Origin: Bacillus sp. SB49
GTDB lineage: Bacteria; Bacillota; Bacilli; Bacillales; Halobacillaceae
DNA length: 64,000 bases
Direction: 5' to 3'
Assembly (NCBI RefSeq): GCF_000469135.2
Contig: NZ_CP048117.1
Location: 425,001 to 489,000, forward strand
The translations under genes were made by a program, and so were the position numbers. This document shows positions 54,877-63,952 of this stretch, in pieces. How positions within the stretch are numbered: the first letter of the stretch is position 1; each line of letters starts with the position of its first letter. Below the pieces are notes generated by a model. It did no database searches, had not been told where the DNA came from, and worked only from the letters and a program-made list of their open reading frames with translations.

Positions 54877-55614
54877 ATGGGCAGGAAGTCAATAATCGGA
54901 ACTTTTCTTATGGTTGGTATACTGCTGATGCTCACGGCATGCGGAGGGGAAGACAACGCGGAACAGCAGGCGGCGGATAGTGATCTGGTACCTCTCGACG
55001 TCCGTTTCTCAACGACTCCGGAAGAACAGCTGGAACCTGGTGACACTTTCACCTTACAGGCCCATGTAACGAAAGGGGAAGAAGCTGTAAATGATGCCGA
55101 CGAGGTCCAATTCGAGATGTGGCAGGACGGTCAGGATGAGGAAGACCACAAAATGCTCGAAGGCGAATCAACGGGGGACGGCATGTATGAGGTCGAAACC
55201 TCTGTAGAGGAAGCGGGTCTGTACTATGTCGTTTCCCACGTCCAGGCAAGAGGATCTCACAACATGCCGAAGGACGAGCTTGTCATCGGAGATGTCGATT
55301 CTGCACAGAAAGAGCCTTCGGAAGAGGAAGGTGGGATGGTCCATATCATGATGGAGGAGCCTGTTGAAAAAGGGGAAGAGACGACCTTGACCGCGCATGT
55401 GATGGAAGCAGAAGCGCCGGTGGAAGGTGCGGACGTCCGTTTCGAAGTGTGGAAAGAAGGGGAAGAGTCCCATGATTTCGTCGATGCGGAGGAAGCGGGA
55501 GAGACGTATACGGCTGACTATGTGTTCCCGGAATCCGGAACCTATCAAGTGAAGCTGCATGTGGAAAAAGGGGACTGGCATACCCATAAAGAGAAAGCCA
55601 TTACCGTGAACTAG
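54877..55614 (+). CDS. Lipoprotein with two YtkA-like domains
   Basis: 245 residues. Lipobox LTAC (Cys about 22). Two related domains of about 95 residues follow (about 42-130 and 150-245), each of the YtkA/FixH-like Ig type, with shared segments FTLQAHVTKGEEAVNDADEVQFEMW, in pieces, and TTLTAHVMEAEAPVEGADVRFEVW, in pieces; a His-containing end (HVEKGDWHTHKEK) could bind metal. B. subtilis YtkA is linked to cytochrome/oxidase functions only loosely. The internal duplication is unusual. Last gene of the operon. Confidence 0.8.
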   Translation: MGRKSIIGTFLMVGILLMLTACGGEDNAEQQAADSDLVPLDVRFSTTPEEQLEPGDTFTLQAHVTKGEEAVNDADEVQFEMWQDGQDEEDHKMLEGESTGDGMYEVETSVEEAGLYYVVSHVQARGSHNMPKDELVIGDVDSAQKEPSEEEGGMVHIMMEEPVEKGEETTLTAHVMEAEAPVEGADVRFEVWKEGEESHDFVDAEEAGETYTADYVFPESGTYQVKLHVEKGDWHTHKEKAITVN

Positions 55615-55660
55615 AGGAATCTGAAGTTTCTTTCATACATAAAGGAAAGAAGGTATTAAT

Positions 55661-55694
55661 AGGTCGCACCTTTGGCGTAGGGCGGCCTTTTTTT
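55661..55694 (+). terminator. Terminator of the propeller-SCO-YtkA operon
   Basis: AGGTCGCACC pairs imperfectly with GGGCGGCCT and is followed by TTTTTTT. Confidence 0.75.
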
Positions 55695-55790
55695 GTATGG
55701 AAACAATTACTGACGGTTACGAATGGAAATTATGAAGGGAATCAGGTTAACATAAGAAGAGATACGACGAATGTAGTAAGGGGTTAATCG

Positions 55791-56177
55791 ATGAAACAGT
55801 TTGTAAAGGTACTGTTGATCGTCATTGGCAGTATATCACTCGGTCTTGGCGTGTTGGGAATCGTTCTCCCTCTGGTTCCGACGACACCGTTCCTGCTGTT
55901 GACAGCAGCTTGTTATGTGCGCAGTTCCGACCGTCTGTACAATTGGCTGATGACGAATAAATGGTTCGGTTCCTATATCCAAAATTATAAATCGGGCAGA
56001 GGAATTCCTGTCAAAGCGAAGGTATCTGTCCTGATCATGATATGGTTTTCCTTTCTTTTCTCCGCGTTTTTCATTGCTCCGAACGTATGGCTGAAGCTCG
56101 GTTTTATTTTCGGAGGATGTTTCTTTACCGTCGTGATCTATCTCACGAAAACGTATCGTCCGGAAGAAGATAAGTAG
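55791..56177 (+). CDS. ybaN: YbaN family membrane protein (DUF454)
   Basis: 128 residues with three to four hydrophobic segments (about 7-40, 80-100 and 105-120). The DUF454 signature GIVLPLVPTTPFLLLTAACYVRSS (in pieces) and WFGSYIQNYKSGRGIP is complete. The family is widespread and of unknown function. Single gene with a ribosome binding site AAGGGG and its own terminator. Confidence 0.88.
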   Translation: MKQFVKVLLIVIGSISLGLGVLGIVLPLVPTTPFLLLTAACYVRSSDRLYNWLMTNKWFGSYIQNYKSGRGIPVKAKVSVLIMIWFSFLFSAFFIAPNVWLKLGFIFGGCFFTVVIYLTKTYRPEEDK

Positions 56178-56209
56178 GCGCTCCTTTGGAAGAGAGGAGC
56201 GTCTTTATT
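56177..56209 (+). terminator. Terminator of ybaN
   Basis: GGCGCTCCT pairs with AGGAGCGTC (one G:T) around a nine-base loop, followed by TTTATTT. Confidence 0.8.
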
Positions 56210-56224
56210 TGACTTGGAATATAA

Positions 56225-56253
56225 TTGAATTTTCAGAACGGTAAACGTATAAT
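56225..56253 (+). promoter_or_regulatory. Promoter of carboxyltransferase-ligase operon
   Basis: TTGAAT (56225-56230), 17 bases, perfect TATAAT (56248-56253). Confidence 0.75.
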
Positions 56254-56257
56254 CGAA

Positions 56258-56279
56258 ACATACCGACTGGTTAGTATGT
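56258..56279 (+). promoter_or_regulatory. TetR-type operator
   Basis: ACATAC-N10-GTATGT, a 22-base near-palindrome with centre ACTGGT, starting five bases after the -10. ATACCGACTGGTTAGTAT within it is the style of TetR operators found before fatty-acid and acyl-CoA genes. No TetR gene is in the window. Confidence 0.65.
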
Positions 56280-56294
56280 GAGGGGGATACGATA

Positions 56295-57770
56295 GTGGAG
56301 GGAAAACAGGAAAGCTTAGTGAAACAGCGGAAATTAAGTGCAAGGGAACGAATCGATCTGCTTGCGGATGCCGGGTCGTTCTGGGAACTAGGGGCGGCCG
56401 CACATTCTCCGGTACCTGGTATGGAAGAGCGGACACCGGCAGACGGACTGATCGGCGGCATGATCCGCGTGGAAGGGAGAGAGGCGGTCGTTCAGGCGAT
56501 GGACGTCCGCGTGCTGTCCGGAACAGAGGGGGAAGTACACCTGCGAAAGAGTGAGTTCTTCTATTCTTATGCGAAGAAACGGAAGCTGCCGCTGTTCAAC
56601 TTATGTGAAGGCGGAGGACTGCGGATGCCGGACGGGATGGGTTCCGACGGCATTAGTGACAAACTATTCCCTCACTGCATGCTCGATCATGGGAGGGAAA
56701 CACCGGTCCTGACTGCCATACTTGGAGAATGCTACGGCGGTCCGACATGGATGGCCGTCACCTCCGATTTTGTCACTCAGGTGAAGGGAACGGGGATGGC
56801 CGTAGCTGGACCAAGGATGCTCGAAATGGCAAGCGGGGAGCGGCTGACAGCGGACGATCTTGGCGGAACCGGCGTCCATGCCGTCCACACGGGTCACATC
56901 GATCACATAGCGGAAACCGAGGAAGATGCCATCGAGATGCTGCGCACATTTTTCCGTTACCTACCTTCCAATGCAGAAGACACTCCGCCGGTCGTTCACA
57001 GCGGGGATGGCGATCGGAGGATTGATGTAATGGACATCGTACCTGCCAATTTGCGGCGCCCTTATGATGTGAGGGAGGTTATCGAAACTCTGTTTGATCT
57101 GCAGACGTTCATGGAATACCGATCGTTTTACGGAAAAGCACTGATCACCGGTTTTGCCCGTCTGGACGGGCAGGTAACCGGGATCGTCGCAAACCAACCG
57201 ATGCAGATGGCAGGTGCACCGGGACCGGAGGAATGTGATAAAGCGGTGGATTTCATCTGCCTGTGCGATTCCTACCATATTCCCCTCGTCTTTCTTCATG
57301 ACACGCCTGGTTTCCGGATCAGCAGCCAGGCGGAGAAGCGGAAGATGGCTTCGAAGATTATGAACTGGAACACGGCCCTTGCTAAGTCGACGGTGCCGAA
57401 ATACTCGGTCGTTCTCCGAAAGAGTATTGGAGCCGCTTATGGAAATATGTGCGGACCCGGAATGGGAGCAGACGTCGTCGCTGCCTGGCCGGAGGCGGAA
57501 ATCAACTTCACCGGTCCTGAGGTCGGTGTGAATGTGGTGTATGGAAAGCATATTCAACAGGCAGAAGATCCGAAGCAGGAACGAGCCAAATATTTAGAGC
57601 AGTGGAATTTCGACAGCTCTCCGATGAAGGCAGCAGGCAAATTTCTGATTGAAGACATTATTGAACCGGAAGCTACCCGTTCCTTTCTTCTCCGTTTCCT
57701 TCGATCGGCGACGGCTTCCGGTCCAGTGAAAAGCGACAGACGTCTCGCTGATTGGCCGATGTCGCAGTAG
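56295..57770 (+). CDS. Acyl-CoA carboxylase carboxyltransferase subunit
   Basis: 491 residues, GTG start with AGGGGG upstream. Carboxyltransferase of the propionyl/methylcrotonyl-CoA type: two crotonase-like halves with the oxyanion GGG (CEGGGLRMPDG), ECYGGPTWMAVTSDF and a second-half GAAYGNMCGPGMGAD. It transfers CO2 from biotin to an acyl-CoA. No biotin carboxylase or biotin carrier gene is adjacent, which is unusual. The next gene, ten bases on, is an acyl-CoA ligase, so the pair probably activates and carboxylates a carboxylic acid. Propionyl-CoA is possible given the nearby methylcitrate genes, but unproven. Confidence 0.82.
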   Translation: MEGKQESLVKQRKLSARERIDLLADAGSFWELGAAAHSPVPGMEERTPADGLIGGMIRVEGREAVVQAMDVRVLSGTEGEVHLRKSEFFYSYAKKRKLPLFNLCEGGGLRMPDGMGSDGISDKLFPHCMLDHGRETPVLTAILGECYGGPTWMAVTSDFVTQVKGTGMAVAGPRMLEMASGERLTADDLGGTGVHAVHTGHIDHIAETEEDAIEMLRTFFRYLPSNAEDTPPVVHSGDGDRRIDVMDIVPANLRRPYDVREVIETLFDLQTFMEYRSFYGKALITGFARLDGQVTGIVANQPMQMAGAPGPEECDKAVDFICLCDSYHIPLVFLHDTPGFRISSQAEKRKMASKIMNWNTALAKSTVPKYSVVLRKSIGAAYGNMCGPGMGADVVAAWPEAEINFTGPEVGVNVVYGKHIQQAEDPKQERAKYLEQWNFDSSPMKAAGKFLIEDIIEPEATRSFLLRFLRSATASGPVKSDRRLADWPMSQ

Positions 57771-57780
57771 GAGGGATGGA

Positions 57781-59373
57781 ATGAAGAAGCAGGGACGAGA
57801 CGATACGGTGATGTATAAAAAGGGGAAGAAACCTTTGACGGAATACTTACAGGACCATGCCAGGCAGCGTCCGAACGATCCGGCGTACATTTACTACGGA
57901 AAGGCTTGGAACTGGAGAGACGTGCTGGAGCAGGTTCAGAAGGTCGCAGGGTTCTTAACCTCCGCTGGATTTACAAAAGGTGATCGGATCGGGCTTTTCA
58001 TGCAGAACGGACCACCATACGTGATCGCTCATTATGCCATTCAGTACATCGGGGCAGTCGTCTGTCCGCTCAGTCCGATGTATAAGGCTGGAGAGTTGGA
58101 TTACTTCGTGGAAGAAGTAGGGATGTGCGCCGTTTTCGCGGGCAGCGAACTGCTTTCGGAAGTTAGAAAAATGGAGCATACGCTCGCCCGTGTCATTGCC
58201 GTTCGAAACAGCGAGTACCGAGCAGACGCCGTTTCAGAGAAGGATTCAACCCTGCAGCAGCGGGAAGTAGCATGGAGAGATGTTCTTCTTGAAGGCCCTT
58301 CGTTACAAAAGCCAACCGCCGTTGATATGGATGAGACCGCTCTGCTTGCTTTTACATCCGGGACGACCGGGCGTCCGAAAGCGGCCATGCTTACCTACGG
58401 CAATGCCCTTTACAAAACGGCGGCTGCAGTCAGCGCCAACGGAGTGGAGAATCGGGAAACGTGGCTTGCGGTCATGCCGCTGTGCCATATAGCGGGAATG
58501 GTGATGGGCGTGAATATCCCTGTCTACACAGGGGCTCCGTGTGTGTTGATGGAACGCTTTGATCCGGTTGAAACGTTGAGGATGCTTAAACATTATGAAG
58601 TGACGGTCTGGTACAGCACCGCACCGATGAATGAAGCGATACTTGACATGGGAACAGAAGGAACGCTTGAACACTTGCGGTTGAACCTGTGTACCAGTTT
58701 CGGTATGCCGGTGACGGAGAGTCTTGCGGAAAGGTGGAAGGAGCTAGCGCCGGGGTGCTGTTTGTTTGAAGCATCGTACGGCTTGAGTGAATCACATACG
58801 GTCGATACGTATATGCCTGCGGAAAAGGTGAAATTCGGTTCCGTCGGCGTTCCGGTTCCTGGTTCCAGGATAGAGATCCATGATCCATGGACAGGAGAAG
58901 CTTGTCCACCAGGGGAGTCCGGGGAGATTGTTATCCGAAGCCCGGGTGTGTTTAAGGGCTACTGGAATCGTCCGGAGGCTACAGCAGAGGTTAGGAAGGA
59001 TGATTGGCTGCATACGGGCGATATCGGTTACTTCGATGAGGACGGCTATCTGTATTTTCAAGGTCGGAGTAAGGAGATGATCAAGTCCTCCGGGTTCAGT
59101 ATTTTCCCGGAAGATGTGGAATCGCTGTGGAAGAAGCACCCGGCTGTCGTACAGGCAGCCGTCATCGGTATCCCGGATGAGCGAAAAGGGGAGGTTGTGA
59201 AGGCGTTCCTCGTTCTGCAGCAGGATGCCGACGTAACGGAAGAAGAGCTGACAGGATGGGCCAAGGAGCATATGGCCCGCTACAAGGTACCTTCAGCCAT
59301 CGAAATCCGCCGCTCGCTGCCGCAGACGAGCGCAGGAAAAATACTAAGGCGGCTGCTGAAAACAGAGACGTAA
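57781..59373 (+). CDS. AMP-forming acyl-CoA ligase
   Basis: 530 residues. Adenylate-forming family: P-loop LLAFTSGTTGRPKAAMLTYGN (in pieces, about 182-202), YGLSESHT, the TGDIGYFDEDGYLYFQGRSKEMI hinge (in pieces) and the C-terminal Lys of TSAGKILRR. It converts a carboxylic acid, ATP and CoA to acyl-CoA. GGAGGG precedes the ATG. Medium/long-chain ligase-like; chain length cannot be judged. In one transcript with the carboxyltransferase under a TetR-type operator. Confidence 0.88.
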   Translation: MKKQGRDDTVMYKKGKKPLTEYLQDHARQRPNDPAYIYYGKAWNWRDVLEQVQKVAGFLTSAGFTKGDRIGLFMQNGPPYVIAHYAIQYIGAVVCPLSPMYKAGELDYFVEEVGMCAVFAGSELLSEVRKMEHTLARVIAVRNSEYRADAVSEKDSTLQQREVAWRDVLLEGPSLQKPTAVDMDETALLAFTSGTTGRPKAAMLTYGNALYKTAAAVSANGVENRETWLAVMPLCHIAGMVMGVNIPVYTGAPCVLMERFDPVETLRMLKHYEVTVWYSTAPMNEAILDMGTEGTLEHLRLNLCTSFGMPVTESLAERWKELAPGCCLFEASYGLSESHTVDTYMPAEKVKFGSVGVPVPGSRIEIHDPWTGEACPPGESGEIVIRSPGVFKGYWNRPEATAEVRKDDWLHTGDIGYFDEDGYLYFQGRSKEMIKSSGFSIFPEDVESLWKKHPAVVQAAVIGIPDERKGEVVKAFLVLQQDADVTEEELTGWAKEHMARYKVPSAIEIRRSLPQTSAGKILRRLLKTET

Positions 59374-59380
59374 CCCGATA

Positions 59381-59411
59381 GACCGCTTCCCGCTATGGGG
59401 GCGGTTTTTTC
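59381..59411 (+). terminator. Terminator of the ligase operon
   Basis: ACCGCTTCCC pairs with GGGGGCGGT (one mismatch) around GCTAT, followed by TTTTTT. Confidence 0.85.
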
Positions 59412-59534
59412 GGTGTGTTCTTGGGTAAGATGAAGGGGATATGGATAATGGGATACTTGTGTTAAAATAGTCCTTTAACAGGCCGGTCGTCTTTTGCTGC
59501 AAAAGAATCCGCGACACTACATGGAGGTTATGAT

Positions 59535-60053
59535 ATGGATAATAATGATATATTGATACGGCTGCGATATGCCCTCGATATCCGCGACATGGACATGGTT
59601 GAAATATTCAAGCTCGGCGGTGTAGAGCTGACGAAAGAGGACGTGCGTAAAGTTCTCACCAAGCCGGAGGAAGAGTATGAGGAATACGATGATGAAGCGT
59701 ACGAGGACGAGATGCATATCAAGTGTACGAACAGCATGTTGGAGTCCTTCCTGAACGGGTTGATTACATTTGAAAGGGGCCCTCAGCTTTCTAAGGATGG
59801 CACCCCTGTCAAACCGGACCGTTCCATCAAGAACTATTCCAGCGTCAATAACGTCATGCTGAAGAAAGTGAAAATAGCATTGAAACTCACCAACGAAGAT
59901 GTGATCGACATCATCGGACTTGCCGGTGTGACGATAACAAAAGGCGAATTGAGTGCGCTGCTTAGAAAAGAAGGGCATAAAAACTACAAACCATGCGGCG
60001 ATAAGTATGCGAGGAATTTCCTGAAAGGCCTTGCGATCAAGCATCGCGGCTGA
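59535..60053 (+). CDS. yehS: DUF1456 protein (YehS-like)
   Basis: 172 residues. Two copies of the DUF1456 unit (about 1-60 and 92-155), each beginning L-R-x-ALDIRDMDMVEIFKLGGVELTK or VKIALKLTNEDVIDIIGLAGVTITK (shown in parts), joined by an acidic linker (EEEYEEYDDEAYEDE). Family of unknown function, common in Gram-positive and enteric bacteria. GGAGG lies before the ATG. Single gene. Confidence 0.88.
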   Translation: MDNNDILIRLRYALDIRDMDMVEIFKLGGVELTKEDVRKVLTKPEEEYEEYDDEAYEDEMHIKCTNSMLESFLNGLITFERGPQLSKDGTPVKPDRSIKNYSSVNNVMLKKVKIALKLTNEDVIDIIGLAGVTITKGELSALLRKEGHKNYKPCGDKYARNFLKGLAIKHRG

Positions 60054-60056
60054 TGA

Positions 60057-60090
60057 AAAGCCCCGGGAGAGGCATCCCGGGGCTTTTTTT
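60057..60090. terminator. Terminator yehS / prpB
   Basis: AAAGCCCCGGGA pairs perfectly with TCCCGGGGCTTT around a six-base loop, followed by TTTT on the plus strand and by TTTT on the minus strand; it ends at the prpB stop codon. Confidence 0.9.
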
Positions 60091-61012
60091 ATGATTTTGA
60101 TTCCCTTCCGATTTCAGGGAGGATGGTTTTGGCTACTTTCTTGTCCAGTGCTTCATAATCATAATAGTTGATCGTTTCGTATAACTCTTCACGGGACTGC
60201 ATGTCGGACAATTTGTGCTTTTGTGTGTCTTGGGTCAGGATTTCCGTGAAAATCCGTTCGTAGGCTTTAGCAGCGACGCGAAGGGAGGTGACAGGATAAA
60301 TCACCATGTTCATTCCGAATGCCTCGAAGTCTTCCCCGGTGAAATACGGGGTTTTCCCGAATTCCGTCATGTTGGCCAGAAGAGGGGCGTGAATGGCATC
60401 GGACGCCTTTTTGAAATCTTCCTCGCTTGTCAAAGCCTCTGGAAAAACAGCATCTGCGCCCGCTTTTACATAATCATTCGCACGTTCGATTGCCGCATCC
60501 ATTCCTTCCACTGACTTAGCATCTGTTCTGGCGACGACCAGGAGGGTAGGAGCCGTTTCTTTAATCGTGCGGATTTTCTGCATCATCTCTTCTGTATCGA
60601 CAAGTGTTTTTCCGTTTAAGTGGCCGCACTTCTTCGGGAGCTGCTGATCCTCGATTTGAACGGCAGCAACTCCTGCCTCTACCATTTCCATCGCTGCGCG
60701 GGCGACGGTGATGGTCCCGCCGTATCCGGTGTCGATATCGACAAGTAAGGGAAGGTCGGAGGCACGGATCAACTCTTGTGCCTTTGCTGCCATTTCGTTG
60801 GAGTAAATCATGCCGAGGTCGGGCAGTGCACGGCTGGCAGTATAGGCGGCACCTGATAAGTAAAGGGCCTTGAACCCGACGTCTTTGGCTATTTTGGCAG
60901 ACATGCCGTCATGGGCACCGGGAATCCTGAGCAGTTCCTGTTCTTCCATCAATCGCTTGAACGCTGCTGCTCGTTCCGGCTGGGTCGATGTAGGTTCCAC
61001 TATCCATGTCAT
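60089..61012 (-). CDS. prpB: Methylisocitrate lyase PrpB
   Basis: 307 residues. Cleaves 2-methylisocitrate to pyruvate and succinate, the last step of the methylcitrate cycle for propionyl-CoA. Isocitrate lyase/PEP mutase fold: GAHDGMSAKIA, DIDTGYGG and catalytic KKCGHLNGK (about 125-133). The ribosome binding site AAGGAGG overlaps the prpD stop, so translation is coupled. Called yqiQ or mmgF in B. subtilis. Last gene of the operon. Confidence 0.95.
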   Translation of the reverse strand: MTWIVEPTSTQPERAAAFKRLMEEQELLRIPGAHDGMSAKIAKDVGFKALYLSGAAYTASRALPDLGMIYSNEMAAKAQELIRASDLPLLVDIDTGYGGTITVARAAMEMVEAGVAAVQIEDQQLPKKCGHLNGKTLVDTEEMMQKIRTIKETAPTLLVVARTDAKSVEGMDAAIERANDYVKAGADAVFPEALTSEEDFKKASDAIHAPLLANMTEFGKTPYFTGEDFEAFGMNMVIYPVTSLRVAAKAYERIFTEILTQDTQKHKLSDMQSREELYETINYYDYEALDKKVAKTILPEIGRESKS

Positions 61013-61027
61013 GATACGTTCTCCTCC

Positions 61028-62470
61028 TTATATACGGAATAATTCCATGAATTGAGGCACGGATGTATCGACTAATTGGTCGTAATCCTCACATCGATTC
61101 AGAATCCGGTTCACCTGACGGAATGGGAAGCGTGTCTTCAAATTGTCCTGGAACTTGTTCAAAAGAAGCGGGATTCCCTCATCCCGGCGTCTGCGGTGGC
61201 CAAGGGGGTATTCAATTGCCACTTGTTCAGTGCAGGAACCGTCTGTAAAGAATACCTGAACAGCATTGGCGATCGAACGTTTATCCGGATCGAGGTAATC
61301 GCGGCTGTATTCCTCGCACTCCACCGTTGTCATCAACCCTCTTAGTCGGTCGATATCCGGATTCCGGGCCGTGTCATCTTCATAGTGGTCGGCGTTCAGG
61401 GTGCCGTAAATCAATCCGACAGCTGTGATGTACTGCAGGCAGTGATCGCGATCCGCAGGGTTGTGCAGCGGTCCTTTCTTATCAATGATCCGAATCGCCG
61501 ATTCATGGGTGGTGATGGTAATCCTGGCAATGTCGGAAAGTCTGTCTTTTACTTCCGTGTGGAGCTGGACGGCGGCTTCCGCAGCCGTCTGGGCATGAAA
61601 CTCGGCTGGGTATGCGATTTTAAACAGGATATTCTCCATGACATAGGAACCGAGCGGGCGGGCCAGTGTCAGCTTTTTCCCGCTGAACAGGACATCCTGA
61701 AAGCCCCACCCTGGCGCAGATAATGCTGTGGGATATCCCATTTCTCCTTTTCTCGTCATTAAAGCCAGACGGACACCCCTGCTTGTCGCATCACCGGCAG
61801 CCCAGGATTTCCGTGATCCGGTGTTTGGCGCGTGGCGGTATGTGCGGAGACTGGAATTATCGACCCATGCCTGCGAGACGGCATCGGTGACTTCTTCCTT
61901 CGTCCCGCCGAGCATCGCTGTAACAACGGCGGCTGTTGCGACTTTTACGTAAAGGACGTGGTCCAAACCTTCTCTGTTCAGGCTGTTCTCAAGTGCAAGG
62001 ACACCTTGAATTTCGTGGGCCTTCACCATGTTCACGAGCACGTCCTTCATGTGGAGCGGAGCTTCCCCTGCGGCCAGTCGCCTCCTGCTGATATAGTCGG
62101 CGATGGCCAGGATTCCTCCCAGGTTGTCGGAGGGATGCCCCCACTCGGCAGCGAGCCACGTGTCATTGTAGTCGAGCCAACGAATCATACAGCTGATATT
62201 GAAGGCGGCATGAACAGGATCCAATTCATAGGAAGTCCCCGGGACACGCGAGCCGTCAGGAACGATAGTACCAGGAACGATGGGACCGAGGTGTTTCGTG
62301 CATTCCGGGTATCGAAGGGCGAGAAACCCGCAGCCAAGCGAATCCATCAGGACGTACTGGGCTGTCTGCAACGCTTCCTCGCTGGTAACTTCTTCGTGAA
62401 CCGCATAAGCAGCGATTTCCTCCAATAATGGATCGGTTTCCTTGAGGGTATTCATTTTCACTTCTTCCAT
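61028..62470 (-). CDS. prpD: 2-Methylcitrate dehydratase PrpD
   Basis: 480 residues from ATG 62470 (AAAGGTGGAG five bases upstream); the frame continues back to 62644 inside prpC and those codons are not used. Dehydrates 2-methylcitrate to 2-methyl-cis-aconitate. MmgE/PrpD features: [44 protein letters not shown] and DRDHCLQYI. Corresponds to B. subtilis mmgE. Confidence 0.94.
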   Translation of the reverse strand: MEEVKMNTLKETDPLLEEIAAYAVHEEVTSEEALQTAQYVLMDSLGCGFLALRYPECTKHLGPIVPGTIVPDGSRVPGTSYELDPVHAAFNISCMIRWLDYNDTWLAAEWGHPSDNLGGILAIADYISRRRLAAGEAPLHMKDVLVNMVKAHEIQGVLALENSLNREGLDHVLYVKVATAAVVTAMLGGTKEEVTDAVSQAWVDNSSLRTYRHAPNTGSRKSWAAGDATSRGVRLALMTRKGEMGYPTALSAPGWGFQDVLFSGKKLTLARPLGSYVMENILFKIAYPAEFHAQTAAEAAVQLHTEVKDRLSDIARITITTHESAIRIIDKKGPLHNPADRDHCLQYITAVGLIYGTLNADHYEDDTARNPDIDRLRGLMTTVECEEYSRDYLDPDKRSIANAVQVFFTDGSCTEQVAIEYPLGHRRRRDEGIPLLLNKFQDNLKTRFPFRQVNRILNRCEDYDQLVDTSVPQFMELFRI

Positions 62471-62515
62471 TTCATCTCCACCTTTACAAAGAATATGTAC
62501 CATACAGCCGGGCAG

Positions 62516-62536
62516 GCAGCCCGGCTTTCTTCCTTT
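62516..62536 (-). other. Intercistronic hairpin prpC-prpD
   Basis: AGCCGGGC pairs perfectly with GCCCGGCT around five bases, starting at the prpC stop. No T-run follows in the transcribed direction, so it probably protects or processes the message rather than ending it. Confidence 0.5.
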
Positions 62537-63650
62537 ATGGATGCAGATCCCGCGGGCCGGAATAAAGGACACGGGGACGGAACAACTTGTTGTTGGCGTA
62601 TTGTTCTGTGACATGGGCACAGAGGCCGAGGGTTCTTGCAGCAAAGAAGATCGGCGTGTACAAAGCGATTGGAACAGAAAGAAGGTAATAGACAGGAGCA
62701 GCGTAGTAATCCAGATTCGGATATAGATTTTTTTCTTCTTTCATGACGGCTTCTCCTGCTTCGCACATGTCAAACAGGTCTTCACGTTTTTTTTCTTTTG
62801 CGAGTTCCCGAAGAGCTTCTTTCATGAGGGAAGCCCGTGGGTCCATGCGATTCCTATACACTCGATGACCGAATCCCATCACCTTTTCTTTCTTCTGGAG
62901 CTTTTCATAGAGCAGGTGACGGAATCCGTCGGTCGTTTTTCCTTCAAGCAGCATATGCATGACCGCTTCATTCGCACCGCCGTGAAGATTCCCTTTTAAG
63001 GAGGCGACGGCACCGGTCAAGGCACCATACAAGTCGGCATTCGTCGATGCGATGACCCGGGCGGTGAAGGTCGAGTTCGGCATTTCGTGCTCGCTGTAGA
63101 GCAACAAGGAACGGTCGAAGAACTTCACCTCCTGCTCCGATGGTATCGTACCGGTGATCATGTATAAGAAATTCGCGCTGTAAGAGAGTTCCTCCGTGGG
63201 CTCGATGACCGGTTCCTGCTGCAGGATGTGGTAACTGTTAGCGACGATGTTCGGAATTTTAGCCAGTAAACGCAGCGCCGTCGTACGCATGACCTCCGGT
63301 GAGCGGTCTTCCAGCCTTTCATCGTGACCGGCAAGGGCGGAAACACCTGTGCGCAGCGCATCCATCGGGTGTGTAGAGGACGGAAGCTTTTCGAAAAGCG
63401 TAAAAAAACCTTGCGGCAGGGAATATTCCTTTATTAAATTAGCTTCGATATTTGATCGTTCTGCACCTGCAGGGAGACTGCCGTGAAGCAGAAGATGAAT
63501 CAAGTCTGTATAGGTCTTACAGCCGGCAAGCTCAATCAGTTCATAGCCGCGGATGACAATTTCCTCTTTCTCTGTATCCAGGTAGGAAAGCTGCGTCTCT
63601 GCAGCAATCACACCATCAAGACCAGGTCGATAGATCATTTGATCAGGCAT
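62535..63650 (-). CDS. prpC: 2-Methylcitrate synthase PrpC
   Basis: 371 residues from ATG 63650, with AGGAGG six bases upstream; the longer frame to 63665 contains that site. Citrate-synthase fold joining propionyl-CoA (or acetyl-CoA) with oxaloacetate. Catalytic residues are visible: His in LHGGANEAV, His in [16 protein letters not shown] and Asp in the C-terminal part. Length matches B. subtilis MmgD. First gene of the prpC-D-B operon, with a cre site directly upstream, so glucose should repress propionate use. Confidence 0.92.
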   Translation of the reverse strand: MPDQMIYRPGLDGVIAAETQLSYLDTEKEEIVIRGYELIELAGCKTYTDLIHLLLHGSLPAGAERSNIEANLIKEYSLPQGFFTLFEKLPSSTHPMDALRTGVSALAGHDERLEDRSPEVMRTTALRLLAKIPNIVANSYHILQQEPVIEPTEELSYSANFLYMITGTIPSEQEVKFFDRSLLLYSEHEMPNSTFTARVIASTNADLYGALTGAVASLKGNLHGGANEAVMHMLLEGKTTDGFRHLLYEKLQKKEKVMGFGHRVYRNRMDPRASLMKEALRELAKEKKREDLFDMCEAGEAVMKEEKNLYPNLDYYAAPVYYLLSVPIALYTPIFFAARTLGLCAHVTEQYANNKLFRPRVLYSGPRDLHP

Positions 63651-63665
63651 AGACATCCTCCTCAT

Positions 63666-63680
63666 AGTAACCGCTTACAA
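63666..63680 (-). promoter_or_regulatory. cre site (CcpA) upstream of prpC
   Basis: On the minus strand TTGTAAGCGGTTACT fits the cre pattern WTGNAANCGNWNNCW at every position. It sits between the small gene at 63689 and the prpC ribosome binding site. Confidence 0.75.
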
Positions 63681-63688
63681 AAATAAGA

Positions 63689-63889
63689 TCAGGACAGCGA
63701 ATGCTTACCGAAAAGTTCTTCGCGGACAAGGACGTATGCTTTTTCTAAACGAATTCGTTCCTCCGAGTCACGGCATTCCTTCTGCCATTGTTCGAACGTC
63801 TCCTCCAGTGTACTTGGAAGATCGGCGTAGAACTGATTCATAATAGATGCTTTAAAAAGGTCGATATAGCTGTCTATCGGATCATTCAT
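63689..63889 (-). CDS. Small protein of unknown function
   Basis: 66 residues, ATG with GAGGTG upstream. Mostly helical and charged (LEETFEQWQKECRDSEERIRLEKAY in pieces), no signal peptide or membrane segment; I recognise no family. It ends 24 bases before the prpC frame, so it may be the first gene of the prp transcript. The good ribosome binding site and codon use support a real gene. Confidence 0.6.
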   Translation of the reverse strand: MNDPIDSYIDLFKASIMNQFYADLPSTLEETFEQWQKECRDSEERIRLEKAYVLVREELFGKHSLS

Positions 63890-63923
63890 AGAGACACCTC
63901 TATTTCATTCGGAAATAAAGCCA

Positions 63924-63952
63924 ATAAAAAAACAACTTCCCCAAGAAGTTGT
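63924..63952 (-). terminator. Terminator of a gene beyond the window
   Basis: ACAACTTC pairs with GAAGTTGT around CCCAA; the minus strand continues TTTTTTT. It ends a minus-strand gene lying to the right of the window. Confidence 0.85.
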
